NCBI GenBank assembly: GCA_022767445.1
Contig: JALENJ010000062.1
Location: 1-64,000 of the forward strand
Direction of reading: 5' to 3'
Length of the DNA: 64,000 nucleotides
Source: Erysipelotrichaceae bacterium
GTDB lineage: Bacteria; Bacillota_I; Bacilli_A; Erysipelotrichales; Erysipelotrichaceae
Shown: positions 9,447 to 20,056 of the stretch, piece by piece
Layout: each line of letters opens with the position of its first letter
Position numbering within the stretch: the first letter of the stretch is position 1
Notes under the pieces: generated by a model
Databases searched by the model: none
What the model was told of the DNA's origin: nothing
The model's input: the letters and a program-made list of their open reading frames with translations, nothing else
Made by a program: the position numbers and the translations under genes

Positions 9447-11432
9447 ATGAAAGACAAAAAATACATACGTCCATTACTTTCTATCATTTTTATCGCACTC
9501 AATGTCTACTACTTTCATTCCTACAAAGACATTGATGCGACCAACACAATGTTTACAATATCGATTGTGCTATCAATACTGTTACTATCGATACCCATCA
9601 AGCACATACCTTCACGCATGTATCAAATCCTATCTACATGTATCATACTGATCATTCCACTTTTACTGGAGATATCCGTTGAGTTTTGCAATCACAATTT
9701 ATTGTCCCAAATCGAAGGATTTGGGAATATTCTATTAAATTACCTGATCAACTTTATCATTGTACTGATATTGTATGTTCTCTTTGCAAGTATCAGAAAA
9801 TCACTTACAGTCGCAAGTGTAATACTTTCCATATTCGCAATTGCGAATATGTATGTCAAACAATTCAAAGGGATTCCACTTTTACCATGGGATCTAAGTG
9901 TCATAAAAACAGCGGCCGGTGTCGCTTCTAACTATCAATTCACATTCAACGTACAAATCGCATACACGCTTACTACACTTGCATGTATCCTTGGTCTTAT
10001 TATACAGCTTCCACGACCAAAGAAAAACAAATATCGTGCAATACGCCGTTTAAGTTGTGCATTTCTTTCAACATGCATACTCATTACTTTCTATTGGACA
10101 GACTTCTTTCAAGTAACTCTAGGTGCTACCCCTGATTTCTTCAACCAAACACGGGGATATGAAAACTATGGAGCAGTCGCTGAATTTGTTGTAAATACAA
10201 AATATCTAAGCCTCAAAAAACCTGTAAACTACCAACAGATAAACCTCGAAGATCGTATCCAACAATACACAAATCAAGATACGACAATCACCCATACTGC
10301 TCTTCAACAATCACCAAACCCAACCATCCAAAAACCGAATATCATCGTTATCATGAATGAAGCTTTTTCCGATTTAAAAGTGATTGGTGATTTTCAAACA
10401 AACCAAGATTACATGCCGTTTGAAAACAGTATGTTAAATGCTAAGAATACAATCCAGGGTAACGTTTATGTTTCCACAATTGGTACTGGTACCAGCAATA
10501 CCGAATTTGAATTCCTTACCAATAACACAATGGCTTTTTTACCGATTGGCTCAAACGCATACACACTTTATGAAAAACACAGTCAACCAGGCATGGCAAT
10601 GAATCTTGGTAATCAAGATTACAGTACGACTGCCTTTCATCCCTACTACAAAGAAAACTGGAATCGTATCAATACATATGAGTATATGGGATTTGATCAA
10701 TTCATCGGACTTGAAGATATTGATAATTATCACAAGTTAAGAAACTACATCTCAGATGAATGGGATTTCTCCTACATCACAAAACTGTATGAACAACGTG
10801 ACCAAACAAAACCTTTCTTCCTATTCAATGTGACCATGCAGAATCACTCACCATACACTACAGGTAAACTAGATGATATCCATATCACATCCATGCAAGG
10901 AAACTACCCAGAAACAGAAGAATACCTCAGTGCAATCTATCATAGTGATCAAGCACTCAAACAACTCGTCAACTACTTTCAAACACAACAAGAACCTACA
11001 ATCATCCTAATGTATGGCGATCATCAACCTTACATCGAAGACGAATTCTACGAAGAACTCTATGATAAATCTCTTCACTCACTCAGTGATAAAGAGAATC
11101 AAAAGCGATATATCACCCACTTCTTCATGTGGGCAAACTACGATATCCCTAGCGGTAATATCCCACACATTAGTGCCAATTATCTACAATTACTCTTACT
11201 TGAAAATGCCGGTACAGCACTGACACCTTACCAACAGTTTTTACAGACGCTTTACAGTCAAGTACCTGTGATATCTGCCTATGGATGTATCGACTCACAA
11301 GGAAAATATTTCACCATCAATCAAACAAATCCATACCAAGATATACTAAATTTCTATGATAATCTTTCTTACAACAATTTAATCGAACTAGAAAGAAGAA
11401 AAGATGATTTATTCATCATTAAACCAAAGTAA
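9447..11432 (+). CDS. LTA synthase-like sulfatase / phosphoglycerol transferase family membrane protein
   Basis: N-terminal TM helices; IIVIMNEAFSDLKVIG, TIGTGTSNTEFEFLTN, FNVTMQNHSPY, LMYGDHQPY. Confidence 0.88.
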   Translation: MKDKKYIRPLLSIIFIALNVYYFHSYKDIDATNTMFTISIVLSILLLSIPIKHIPSRMYQILSTCIILIIPLLLEISVEFCNHNLLSQIEGFGNILLNYLINFIIVLILYVLFASIRKSLTVASVILSIFAIANMYVKQFKGIPLLPWDLSVIKTAAGVASNYQFTFNVQIAYTLTTLACILGLIIQLPRPKKNKYRAIRRLSCAFLSTCILITFYWTDFFQVTLGATPDFFNQTRGYENYGAVAEFVVNTKYLSLKKPVNYQQINLEDRIQQYTNQDTTITHTALQQSPNPTIQKPNIIVIMNEAFSDLKVIGDFQTNQDYMPFENSMLNAKNTIQGNVYVSTIGTGTSNTEFEFLTNNTMAFLPIGSNAYTLYEKHSQPGMAMNLGNQDYSTTAFHPYYKENWNRINTYEYMGFDQFIGLEDIDNYHKLRNYISDEWDFSYITKLYEQRDQTKPFFLFNVTMQNHSPYTTGKLDDIHITSMQGNYPETEEYLSAIYHSDQALKQLVNYFQTQQEPTIILMYGDHQPYIEDEFYEELYDKSLHSLSDKENQKRYITHFFMWANYDIPSGNIPHISANYLQLLLLENAGTALTPYQQFLQTLYSQVPVISAYGCIDSQGKYFTINQTNPYQDILNFYDNLSYNNLIELERRKDDLFIIKPK

Positions 11433-11452
11433 ATAACTGTTATAATATCCTC

Positions 11453-12400
11453 ATGGACGGTATTCAGTACGAAAAATATTGCGCGAAGTATCTATCTACT
11501 CTAGGCTATAAGAATATTAGACTCACCAAGGTAAGTGGTGATCAGGGTATCGATATTATCGCCAACAAGAAAAACAAGCAGTATGGTTTCCAATGTAAGT
11601 ATTACACAAAGCCTGTTGGTAATGACGCAATCCAACAAGCTTTTTCTGGCATTGCCTACTACAATCTTGATAAAGCAATCGTCATTACCAATCAAAGCTT
11701 TACTGCCAGCGCACGTCAATTAGCCAAACAAACACATGTAGAACTATGGGATCACATAGAACCACTAGACGATGGCAGTCACTACACACCATATCACTTA
11801 CTGGCAATCGTATTACTAGGCTTGGCGATGATACAGCTATATCAAATCTTTAACGGTACATTTCTAAATAAAGACTATCTATCCATCACATATAGCTTAT
11901 TGTTTATTTCAACATTATTACAAGCAATCCCACACCACTCAAAAACTGCCACAAGTTTATCACTACTACTTGCATGTATTCATTTAGGATTGTACATGCA
12001 TGCATTAGATAATCCACTTACATTCGATCTACAAATTATCGCAACATCAGCTTTTGTACTATTAACCGGTATACGCTTTGCGTACTATCAAAAGAGATAT
12101 CGCATTCGTAAGCTGATCACACAGAAGAACCAAGTTCGCCAAAACATCCAAGAAATACAAGAACAGATGAGCGCAAATCTCATCGATATCTTTGCGAATT
12201 ATCTCGATTGCAAAGTCAAGCTAGTTTCCACAATTGAAAAAGGTAATGACCTTGTCATTACCTTACAAACAAATCATACAAGAGTAAATCTATTACCAAA
12301 TTTACAACAACAACTCAATCACCAACAAAGTAAAGTCAGTTATCAATTAACTCCAATTGGACTACATCAGATTGAAGTCAACATCAGCGTACGTCATTGA
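11453..12400 (+). CDS. Mrr-type PD-(D/E)XK nuclease domain protein with internal transmembrane helices
   Basis: YEKYCAKYLSTLGYKNIRLTKVSGDQGIDIIANKKNKQYGFQCKYY (GxDI...QCK catalytic motif), then hydrophobic helices and a coiled coil. Confidence 0.85.
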   Translation: MDGIQYEKYCAKYLSTLGYKNIRLTKVSGDQGIDIIANKKNKQYGFQCKYYTKPVGNDAIQQAFSGIAYYNLDKAIVITNQSFTASARQLAKQTHVELWDHIEPLDDGSHYTPYHLLAIVLLGLAMIQLYQIFNGTFLNKDYLSITYSLLFISTLLQAIPHHSKTATSLSLLLACIHLGLYMHALDNPLTFDLQIIATSAFVLLTGIRFAYYQKRYRIRKLITQKNQVRQNIQEIQEQMSANLIDIFANYLDCKVKLVSTIEKGNDLVITLQTNHTRVNLLPNLQQQLNHQQSKVSYQLTPIGLHQIEVNISVRH

Positions 12401-13072
12401 TTACGCTGATTTTTCTTTTACCTTGGCAAGGAAGTCCATTGTCCAAACCTGATCAATCTCTACACTATCATCATCCTGTAAGAATGGTTTATAGTGCTCT
12501 TCGAGTGTTTGATATAACTCTTTGGTAAATGGTATCTCACCCACGATCTGATCGCCTGATTGAATCAAGAATAGATATCCATCCTCTGCTGTATTGAAAT
12601 ACATATGATCAATCTTTAGATCTTGAGATTGGATTTTCGCCATATCCCCAGTAACATACTTACCAATCTCAATGATACGATCATCTAGTTCAAGTCGAGC
12701 AATCAATGCCTTTTCTTGCATGTCTGATTGACTCGATACAATACGTCTTGTACATGTATCTAACCACTTGTTTAACGCATCATCTAGTTCATCACGATGG
12801 TAGCGACGATTTAGCACTAAGCTTAATTCCTCGTAGTCCTTCTCATTATCTGGATAGCCTAACAATAGATTCTTTGATCCATCGTGATACATGCATGTAT
12901 ACAACATATTCTGTGGAGTATGGCAACGAGAACATGTATGACGGAATAACTTACCAGTAAACAGTTGTCCTTCGATACTTGCGTCCTTTGCGGTATCGAG
13001 TAATGCATGGATATGCACCTTCTCCTTTTTACCGCAGTTGTGACATACAACTTCTGCTTTATAGGTATTCAT
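12401..13072 (-). CDS. CpXC domain-containing protein
   Basis: VVCHNCGKKEKV...FRHTCSRCHTPQNMLYTCMYHD. Confidence 0.75.
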   Translation of the reverse strand: MNTYKAEVVCHNCGKKEKVHIHALLDTAKDASIEGQLFTGKLFRHTCSRCHTPQNMLYTCMYHDGSKNLLLGYPDNEKDYEELSLVLNRRYHRDELDDALNKWLDTCTRRIVSSQSDMQEKALIARLELDDRIIEIGKYVTGDMAKIQSQDLKIDHMYFNTAEDGYLFLIQSGDQIVGEIPFTKELYQTLEEHYKPFLQDDDSVEIDQVWTMDFLAKVKEKSA

Positions 13073-13079
13073 ATCACTT

Positions 13080-14051
13080 TTACGAAACATGAATATCACC
13101 ATCCAATTCTAATACTTCCTCCAGTGTAGGAGCTGCGTTCATCGCACCCTTCTTCGTAGCCACAATCGCTGCAGAACAATTCGCAAACTTCAAGGCATTC
13201 TTCATTGTATCCAAAGGTATCTTATCGATGTTAAGCTCTTGTGCATTTAGGTAATACAATAAAGCTCCAACAAAAGTATCGCCTGCACCCGTGGTATCCA
13301 GTGCAGTGATCTTATGCGAATCCGCATGACCAAAACCATGTTGTAAGTAAGCATCACTGCCATCAGGACCACGGGTGATAATCACATGTTTCACACCATA
13401 CCCCTTGACATATGCAATCGCATCACTGACATCTGTTTTCCCAGTGATAAAGCTTACTTCATCATCTGCCATCTTTACAATATCTGCGTACTTCATAAAG
13501 GATAATACAGTATTCTTGCAAGCATCTAAATCATCCCACAAGTCCTTACGGATATTTGGATCAAACAGGATTGTAGCACCTGCCTGCTTTGCCTTTTGTA
13601 GTAAGTACTCTGTTGCGTATTTGACAGGATAATCTACCAAATCCACGGAACAAAAGCTGATAAAGTCTTTATCTGTAAAGATGATGTCTTCAACATCTTC
13701 TTTTTTCAGTAATAAGTCTGCACTAGGATTACGATAGAAACTAAAGTCACGCTGTCCATTTTCACTCAGTGTCACAAATGCTAAAGCAGTCTTAGCTTCC
13801 TTTGTCATCTTGATATATTGTGTATTAACTCCATAGGACTGTATCGTATCCTTCATGAAATGTCCGAATGGATCATCTCCTACCATTCCAATAAAATATG
13901 ATTCAGCACCAAGTTTGGCTGCTGCGACCGCAACATTAGCTGGTGCTCCTCCTGGTCTTTTTTCAAAAGCATTAACCTTAGCTAAACTATCTGCAGGTTG
14001 TACAGGTATAAAGTCGATTAAAGCTTCGCCGATTGCATAGATTCTCCCCAT
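13080..14051 (-). CDS. PfkB-family carbohydrate kinase (fructokinase-like)
   Basis: MGRIYAIGEALIDFIP...RPGGAPANVAVAAAKLG...DTTGAGDTFVGALL. Confidence 0.93.
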   Translation of the reverse strand: MGRIYAIGEALIDFIPVQPADSLAKVNAFEKRPGGAPANVAVAAAKLGAESYFIGMVGDDPFGHFMKDTIQSYGVNTQYIKMTKEAKTALAFVTLSENGQRDFSFYRNPSADLLLKKEDVEDIIFTDKDFISFCSVDLVDYPVKYATEYLLQKAKQAGATILFDPNIRKDLWDDLDACKNTVLSFMKYADIVKMADDEVSFITGKTDVSDAIAYVKGYGVKHVIITRGPDGSDAYLQHGFGHADSHKITALDTTGAGDTFVGALLYYLNAQELNIDKIPLDTMKNALKFANCSAAIVATKKGAMNAAPTLEEVLELDGDIHVS

Positions 14052-14150
14052 AGTCATCTCCAAAAAATTTACATACTGATTTTAACCTTATCACTCCACA
14101 TTAGCAATCATTTCAATACATTTCATAAAGAATTCCAGATATACATCCCT

Positions 14151-14183
14151 AAAAAAAACTCTATATGAATCATCACATAGAGT
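14151..14183 (-). terminator. Rho-independent terminator of ldh
   Basis: ACTCTATGTGATGATTCATATAGAGT followed by a T-run on the minus strand. Confidence 0.8.
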
Positions 14184-14203
14184 TTACGTGATATTGATAT
14201 CTT

Positions 14204-15157
14204 TTAGAAAAGACCTTCCATGTTCTTCTTAAGAACATCCGCAGAAGCAGATAGCTTACTTCTTTCCTCTTCACTTAAAGAAATAGGAACGAGCTCTTCA
14301 ATGCCGTTTCTGCCAACAATTGCAGGAATACTCAATGAGACATCATCGATGCCATATTCTCCATGTAAAGCTGTTGAAACTGGCAAGATGGACTTTTCAT
14401 CACGGATGATTGCACGGCAAATTCGAACGACTGACATCGCAATACCGTAGTAAGTCGCATTCTTTCTTTCGATAATCTTATATGCTGCATTTTTAACATC
14501 TTCTGCGATATCTTCTTCTGCAACCTGCATATCCTTATCGCCACCCATGCCTCTTAATGCGAAGAAATCTGCGAGTGGAACGCCAGATACATTGGCCATA
14601 GACCATGTGCATATTTCAGAATCACCATGTTCACCAATTACATACGCATGAACGGAACGTGAATCAACATCCAGCTTTGTGCCTAGCAAGTATCTTAGAC
14701 GTGCGGAATCCAATACGGTTCCTGATCCAAATACGCGATTCTCTGGCATGCCAGAAGCCTTTTGTGCATAGTATGTCAAAATATCAACTGGGTTAGCCAC
14801 AACCAACATGATACCTTCAGGGTTTTGTTCCTGAATGGCTGACATGATACCCTCATGTATCTTGATATTCTTCTTGATTAAATCTAGACGTGTTTCACCA
14901 GGTTTCTGTGCTGCACCTGCTGTAACGATAATAATTGCGGCATCCTTAATATCCGAATAATCACCAGCGTAGATATTCATTGGTGAACTTAAAGATGTAC
15001 CATGGCCAATATCCATCGCTTCACCCTCAGCCTTTGCTTGATTGACATCAAGCAATACCATCTCACTGAATAGGCCACTCTGCATTAATGCAAATGCACT
15101 AGATGAGCCAACAAATCCACAGCCAATTACTGCTACTTTACGAAAGTTAATACTCAT
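14204..15157 (-). CDS. ldh: L-lactate dehydrogenase
   Basis: VAVIGCGFVGSSSAFALMQSGL...VTAGAAQKPGETRLDL...VANPVDILTYYA...GSGTVLDSARLRYLL...GEHGDSE. Confidence 0.96.
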   Translation of the reverse strand: MSINFRKVAVIGCGFVGSSSAFALMQSGLFSEMVLLDVNQAKAEGEAMDIGHGTSLSSPMNIYAGDYSDIKDAAIIIVTAGAAQKPGETRLDLIKKNIKIHEGIMSAIQEQNPEGIMLVVANPVDILTYYAQKASGMPENRVFGSGTVLDSARLRYLLGTKLDVDSRSVHAYVIGEHGDSEICTWSMANVSGVPLADFFALRGMGGDKDMQVAEEDIAEDVKNAAYKIIERKNATYYGIAMSVVRICRAIIRDEKSILPVSTALHGEYGIDDVSLSIPAIVGRNGIEELVPISLSEEERSKLSASADVLKKNMEGLF

Positions 15158-15231
15158 TACCTTTCACATCCTTCCTCGTTATCTGCCACTATTATAACAA
15201 CATTTCTAACCAACACTTATTTTGAAGCACT

Positions 15232-15254
15232 AAAAAAACATCCCGTAGGATGTT
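15232..15254 (-). terminator. Rho-independent terminator
   Basis: AACATCCTACGGGATGTT followed by T7 on the minus strand. Confidence 0.8.
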
Positions 15255-16939
15255 TATTTACTTTGTGTATCAGAAAGTGTTGGATTGAAACTTGCATCGA
15301 CATAGTCAAGAAGTGCCGATTTCGCAATGTTACAGCAGTGGTCACCCATACGCTCTAATGTACCTAGCACATCACAATAGATAGAAGCTCCAACGGATGA
15401 TTCACACTGATTCTTAGACATACGTGTAAAGTGTGCCTGACGAGCAACATACTCCTTCTTATCCATCAACTCTTCTAACTCCATGAGTTCTTCATAGATG
15501 ATGGCATCCTTCGTACGATATACCGCAATTGCCTTAGCGTACATCTCTTTAAAGTAATCATACATCGCGTTGATATCTTCCATCGCCTTAGCTGTAAACT
15601 TACTGCGATCCTCACGAACCAATGTATAGAATTCTGAAAGATTCATCGACAAGTCACCTAGACGCTCTAAGTTCTTGATGATTTCCAAATCACGACGGAT
15701 ATCTGACTGATCGCTTGGTGTTAAGTTTACATTCGCGCTGACTAATACTAGGAACTCCGTAATCTTACGATCCAATGAGTTGATTGTCGCCTCTGATTGT
15801 TTCAGATTCTCAAAGTCCTCATCCGTTCCTGGCTTATTGAGAAAATCACGAGAATCCATGACATCCTCATGTACGACATCAGCCATCTTGAATATCGCAT
15901 CTCTAGCAGCTGAAATAGCCACGGAAGGAAGTTCCGTATTTGCCATATGCTCATCCAATTCATCAACGTTAATTTCAATCTTCTTAGGTTCCTCACCTCG
16001 AATGATCAAACGAATTAAGTTACAGAACTGATGTAATAGTGGGAAGAAGACAATCGTCGCAATTGTATTAAATATAATATGTGCAACCGCAATCTGTAAC
16101 ATACCACTAACATGTAATATCGAGCATATCCACTCAATAAAATTCGCATAATGTGTTAAGAATATCATACCCAATGTTGTACCGATGATATTGAACAAGG
16201 TATGAATACCTGCTGTTCTTTTCGCTGCAGTCGAACCACCAATCGAAGCCAAAATACCTGTAATTGTTGTACCAATATTCGCACCAAACACAAATGGTAG
16301 TACTGCTCTAAATGTTAAGGCACCAGCCTCATACATCTTCTGTACAACACCAATTGTCGCTGCAGAAGCCTGCACAGCAGCTGTCATAAATGTACCAGCT
16401 AATAATGATAAGAATGGATTAGAGGCCATGGACTCCGCAAAGGACGCAAATGCAGGTAAATCCTTAATCAAGGACAACTCATCACCCATAGAATTCAAGC
16501 CATAGAATATCAAACCAAAACCAAGAATGATATAACCAGTACTCTTCGCCTTTTGCTTTTTTCCAAAGCTGATAATCATCGCACCGACAAATACAATATA
16601 TAAAACATATTGATCGATATCCAATGAAATCAATAACGAAGTGACTGTTGTACCAATATTGGCACCCATGACAATACCAGCTGCTTGTTCCAGATTCATC
16701 AGACCCGCTCTAACAAGTCCAATCGTAATCGCTGTTGAAGCAGAACTAGATTGCATCACAATTGTAATGATAATACCTATGAACAAAGCACTTAACGGAT
16801 TGGTTGTATATTTATCAATATAACCACGTAGCTTATCACCAGCAACAGCCTTTAAGCCATCCCCCATGAAGTTAATACCTATCATGAACAAGCCAAAACC
16901 GCCTACGATAATATCCCATCTAATGGATGAAAGTCCCAT
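15254..16939 (-). CDS. Na/Pi cotransporter family protein with C-terminal PhoU-like domain
   Basis: GLFMIGINFMGDGLKA...IGIIITIVMQSSSASTAITIGLV...GANIGTTVTS...PhoU-like helical tail. Confidence 0.95.
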   Translation of the reverse strand: MGLSSIRWDIIVGGFGLFMIGINFMGDGLKAVAGDKLRGYIDKYTTNPLSALFIGIIITIVMQSSSASTAITIGLVRAGLMNLEQAAGIVMGANIGTTVTSLLISLDIDQYVLYIVFVGAMIISFGKKQKAKSTGYIILGFGLIFYGLNSMGDELSLIKDLPAFASFAESMASNPFLSLLAGTFMTAAVQASAATIGVVQKMYEAGALTFRAVLPFVFGANIGTTITGILASIGGSTAAKRTAGIHTLFNIIGTTLGMIFLTHYANFIEWICSILHVSGMLQIAVAHIIFNTIATIVFFPLLHQFCNLIRLIIRGEEPKKIEINVDELDEHMANTELPSVAISAARDAIFKMADVVHEDVMDSRDFLNKPGTDEDFENLKQSEATINSLDRKITEFLVLVSANVNLTPSDQSDIRRDLEIIKNLERLGDLSMNLSEFYTLVREDRSKFTAKAMEDINAMYDYFKEMYAKAIAVYRTKDAIIYEELMELEELMDKKEYVARQAHFTRMSKNQCESSVGASIYCDVLGTLERMGDHCCNIAKSALLDYVDASFNPTLSDTQSK

Positions 16940-17065
16940 TTGTCCTCCTGCAGATCCACTGATCCCCTCTGTTAAAGAAACAAATTTAATGTAAAGTATT
17001 TCTGCACAAAATTCAAGTACCTAGATATCATATATGAAATAACAGTTCAAAGATTGACTCCAACG

Positions 17066-17092
17066 AAAAAAGTATACTGCATGTCAGTATAC
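17066..17092 (-). terminator. Rho-independent terminator
   Basis: GTATACTGACATGCAGTATAC-TTTTTT on the minus strand. Confidence 0.8.
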
Positions 17093-17096
17093 TCCT

Positions 17097-18017
17097 TTAG
17101 ACAAGTTTGCATCCCTGTATATATCCTTTTACTTTTAGTTCATGATTGATTGCGTTGAGTACTCTTCTTTTATCTGTACTCCAAAGTGGTGCAATCAAGT
17201 CTTCTCCATTTCCATCTCCTGTTAAGCGATGTATGACAATGGAAGAATCTAAATATGCGATACACTCTGTTACTAAGTCTACATATTCTTCCATTGTTAA
17301 AACATGATATAAGCTCTGATTCTGCAGATATTGCATCCCTAATCGAGTCCCTTTTAGATAATGCAATAGCTGCAGCTTAACACCATTGATACCTACATCA
17401 TTTAGATGTGTGATTGTCTGTAATAACATCTCTTTACTCTCATTTGGTAAACCTAAGATGACATGGACAATCACATCCACACCAATACTCTTTAACTGTT
17501 GTACACAATGATCAAAGGTAGATAAAGGGTATCCACGATTCATCCATTTGGCAGTTTCTTCATGAATCGTCTGTAAACCAAGTTCAACCCATATTAGCTT
17601 ACTTGGATATGTCTTCTTTAAGTGATCTAATAGCGAAATCACATCATTCCCTACACAATCCGGTCTTGTTGCGATAGAGATACCTGTAAATAGTTCATCC
17701 TGTAAGGCTGAGGTAAATATCTTCTCTAGTCTATCGATTGGTGCGTAGGTATTTGTAAAGGATTGAAAGTATGCGATGTAATCACCAACAGGTACATCTT
17801 TGTGATTGTAGATAAAGTCATCACGCTTAAATGGTTTGCCCTCATAACGTATCGCAAAATCACCAGATCCACCCTCTCCACAGAAGATACATCCACCAAC
17901 GCCAACCTTACCATCACGATTTGGACAAGTCATGCCAGTTTCTAACGCTACTTTATATAGTTTTCTACCGTACTTATCTTTCATGTACTGCGGTAGTGAA
18001 TAATATAGTTGTTTCAT
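17097..18017 (-). CDS. TIGR01212-type radical SAM protein (YtqA/YhcC-like)
   Basis: CPNRDGKVGVGGCIFCGEGGSGDFA; FQSFTNTYAPIDRLEKIF; HVILGLPNESKEMLLQTI. Confidence 0.93.
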   Translation of the reverse strand: MKQLYYSLPQYMKDKYGRKLYKVALETGMTCPNRDGKVGVGGCIFCGEGGSGDFAIRYEGKPFKRDDFIYNHKDVPVGDYIAYFQSFTNTYAPIDRLEKIFTSALQDELFTGISIATRPDCVGNDVISLLDHLKKTYPSKLIWVELGLQTIHEETAKWMNRGYPLSTFDHCVQQLKSIGVDVIVHVILGLPNESKEMLLQTITHLNDVGINGVKLQLLHYLKGTRLGMQYLQNQSLYHVLTMEEYVDLVTECIAYLDSSIVIHRLTGDGNGEDLIAPLWSTDKRRVLNAINHELKVKGYIQGCKLV

Positions 18018-18057
18018 ATTCCTATTGTATGCTGAAAGAGAAAATAAAAGAAGATAC

Positions 18058-19104
18058 CTAAATATCCTCTTCTACAAAACGTAATTTTGTGCCACCTTGG
18101 ATTAACTCTAAAATTGAAAGATAACCACTACCAACCTGGCCAATCACATTGACACGCTTGTCACTTGGTAAATCCTCTCTGATGACTTGAACTTCACCTG
18201 CATAACGTAAATAGTTGTCATTATCAATTGTGATCATGCCACGTTTACGTTCAACTGTATTGCATGGTTTAATGTTTTCATCTTTCTTCTTCATCGCTCT
18301 AGCTTCCTCGATACGGATAATCCAAGCAGGACTATCGATACGACAAGATAGCTTTTCATGTAAGAAATGTTTGGCTGCACTTAGCTGTACTGGCAGATCA
18401 ATCACTCCTGTATCACAATAGGACTGAATACGTGCAGTCTCATATTGACTAATACCAGGATCTCCTACAAATACTTGATCAACGTGATACTTCAGTACCA
18501 ACTCTAAATAGGCCGCATATGGTGAAACATGACGATGTTTTTCAAGCGTTGGTAGTCCTTCATAGATTGGACCACGCTTTAAGGCATCCCCAGCGATAAA
18601 GGCAATCACATGGATACCAGCTGCTTGTAAAGACTTTGTAATCTTTAAGAAGAATGTATCATCCAAACCTGTTTCAGGGCGTGGATAATAGTTGTGCATC
18701 GCAAGAACTTCTTTTCCTTGTTCAATAATATCCTTGATATCATCAACTTGTATCGTCGATGCATTTAATACAATTGGCATTTTTTTAGCCAGTGCTAGCA
18801 TCTGTTGATGATCGAAGCCATAGTCCAAACGCAATGCATATACACCCAATACATCTACAATCTCATCGATCGTCTGTAATGAGAATAACTCTAATGATTT
18901 ACTGGAGACATCCGCTACAATACGGAAGCCCTCATTGTTCAACCACGCACACATTTCCTTCATATCTTGTGTGTAGGTATCACTAAACTCTTCACTGATA
19001 TGCAAGGAAACAAACACCAATGGATGATTCTTTCCTAAACCTTCTAAGTATTGTTTCTGTTTTTCAAATGTGGATAAGAAAACAGAATAACCTAATGGAT
19101 TCAT
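18058..19104 (-). CDS. mupG: MupG/DUF871 family 6-phospho-N-acetylmuramidase-like protein
   Basis: MNPLGYSVFLSTFEKQKQYLE...FVSLHISEEF...ALRLDYGFDHQQM...AMHNYYPRPETGLDDTFF; overlaps murQ operonically. Confidence 0.88.
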   Translation of the reverse strand: MNPLGYSVFLSTFEKQKQYLEGLGKNHPLVFVSLHISEEFSDTYTQDMKEMCAWLNNEGFRIVADVSSKSLELFSLQTIDEIVDVLGVYALRLDYGFDHQQMLALAKKMPIVLNASTIQVDDIKDIIEQGKEVLAMHNYYPRPETGLDDTFFLKITKSLQAAGIHVIAFIAGDALKRGPIYEGLPTLEKHRHVSPYAAYLELVLKYHVDQVFVGDPGISQYETARIQSYCDTGVIDLPVQLSAAKHFLHEKLSCRIDSPAWIIRIEEARAMKKKDENIKPCNTVERKRGMITIDNDNYLRYAGEVQVIREDLPSDKRVNVIGQVGSGYLSILELIQGGTKLRFVEEDI

Positions 19105-20010
19105 TTATGCATTCTCCTTAATCGCAAGACGAACATGACCTTTCGCAGTATCTAAGCGTGAAAGTGCTTCATCATATCCACAACCTGCAAGTATCATTGT
19201 AATGGCAACTTTACAAGAACCCTTCGCTAAATCAATTGTCTTACGTGCTTCCTCTCTTTCAACGCCAGTGGCTTCCATGACGATATTTTCAGCACGATTG
19301 CGAAGCTTCTCATTTGTCTGCATCACATCAACCATCAAATTATGATAGGCCTTACCAAGACCAACCATGGTTGCGGTTGAAATCATGTTAAGAATCATCT
19401 TTTCAGCAGTACCTGATTTCAAACGTGTAGAACCTGTTAATACCTCTGCACCAACTGGTACATCGATAGCGATCTGCGCCACGGCACCAATCGCAGATTC
19501 TGTTGTATTGGAAATAGCTGCTGTATGGCAACCTAATGTATTTGCGTACTCTAAGCCACCAATGACATAAGGTGTTCGACCACTAGCAGCTAGACCAATG
19601 ACGATATCCTTACTATTTACATTGAGATTGACTAAGTCCTGTTTTGCGAAATCCTTAGAGTCCTCAGCACCTTCCAAAGCTTTGATGAAAGCGCCAGAGC
19701 CTCCAGCAATCAGTCCTACAACCACATCTGGAGATACACCAAATGTTGGTGGACATTCTGCCGCATCAAGAACACCAAGTCTACCACTTGTGCCAGCGCC
19801 CATGTAGATGATACGTCCACCGTTTGAGATCGCCTCAATCGCATAATCAATTACCTGACCAATCTTAGGTAGGTGTGGTGCAATCATTCCAGGAATGAGT
19901 GCATCTTCACGATTCATCTCAGTAATAATTTCTAATGTACTCATCTGATCAAGATTCATAGTATTTGGGTTGCGATGTTCCGTCGCAATTGTCTTAAGGT
20001 TAATTGTCAT
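19105..20010 (-). CDS. murQ: N-acetylmuramic acid 6-phosphate etherase
   Basis: TEHRNPNTMNLDQMSTLEIITEMNREDALIP...IIYMGAGTSGRLGVLDAAECPPTFG. Confidence 0.96.
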   Translation of the reverse strand: MTINLKTIATEHRNPNTMNLDQMSTLEIITEMNREDALIPGMIAPHLPKIGQVIDYAIEAISNGGRIIYMGAGTSGRLGVLDAAECPPTFGVSPDVVVGLIAGGSGAFIKALEGAEDSKDFAKQDLVNLNVNSKDIVIGLAASGRTPYVIGGLEYANTLGCHTAAISNTTESAIGAVAQIAIDVPVGAEVLTGSTRLKSGTAEKMILNMISTATMVGLGKAYHNLMVDVMQTNEKLRNRAENIVMEATGVEREEARKTIDLAKGSCKVAITMILAGCGYDEALSRLDTAKGHVRLAIKENA

Positions 20011-20056
20011 ATCTATGTTTACCTCCACAGAATTATTCACCTGTATTATAGTTAAT

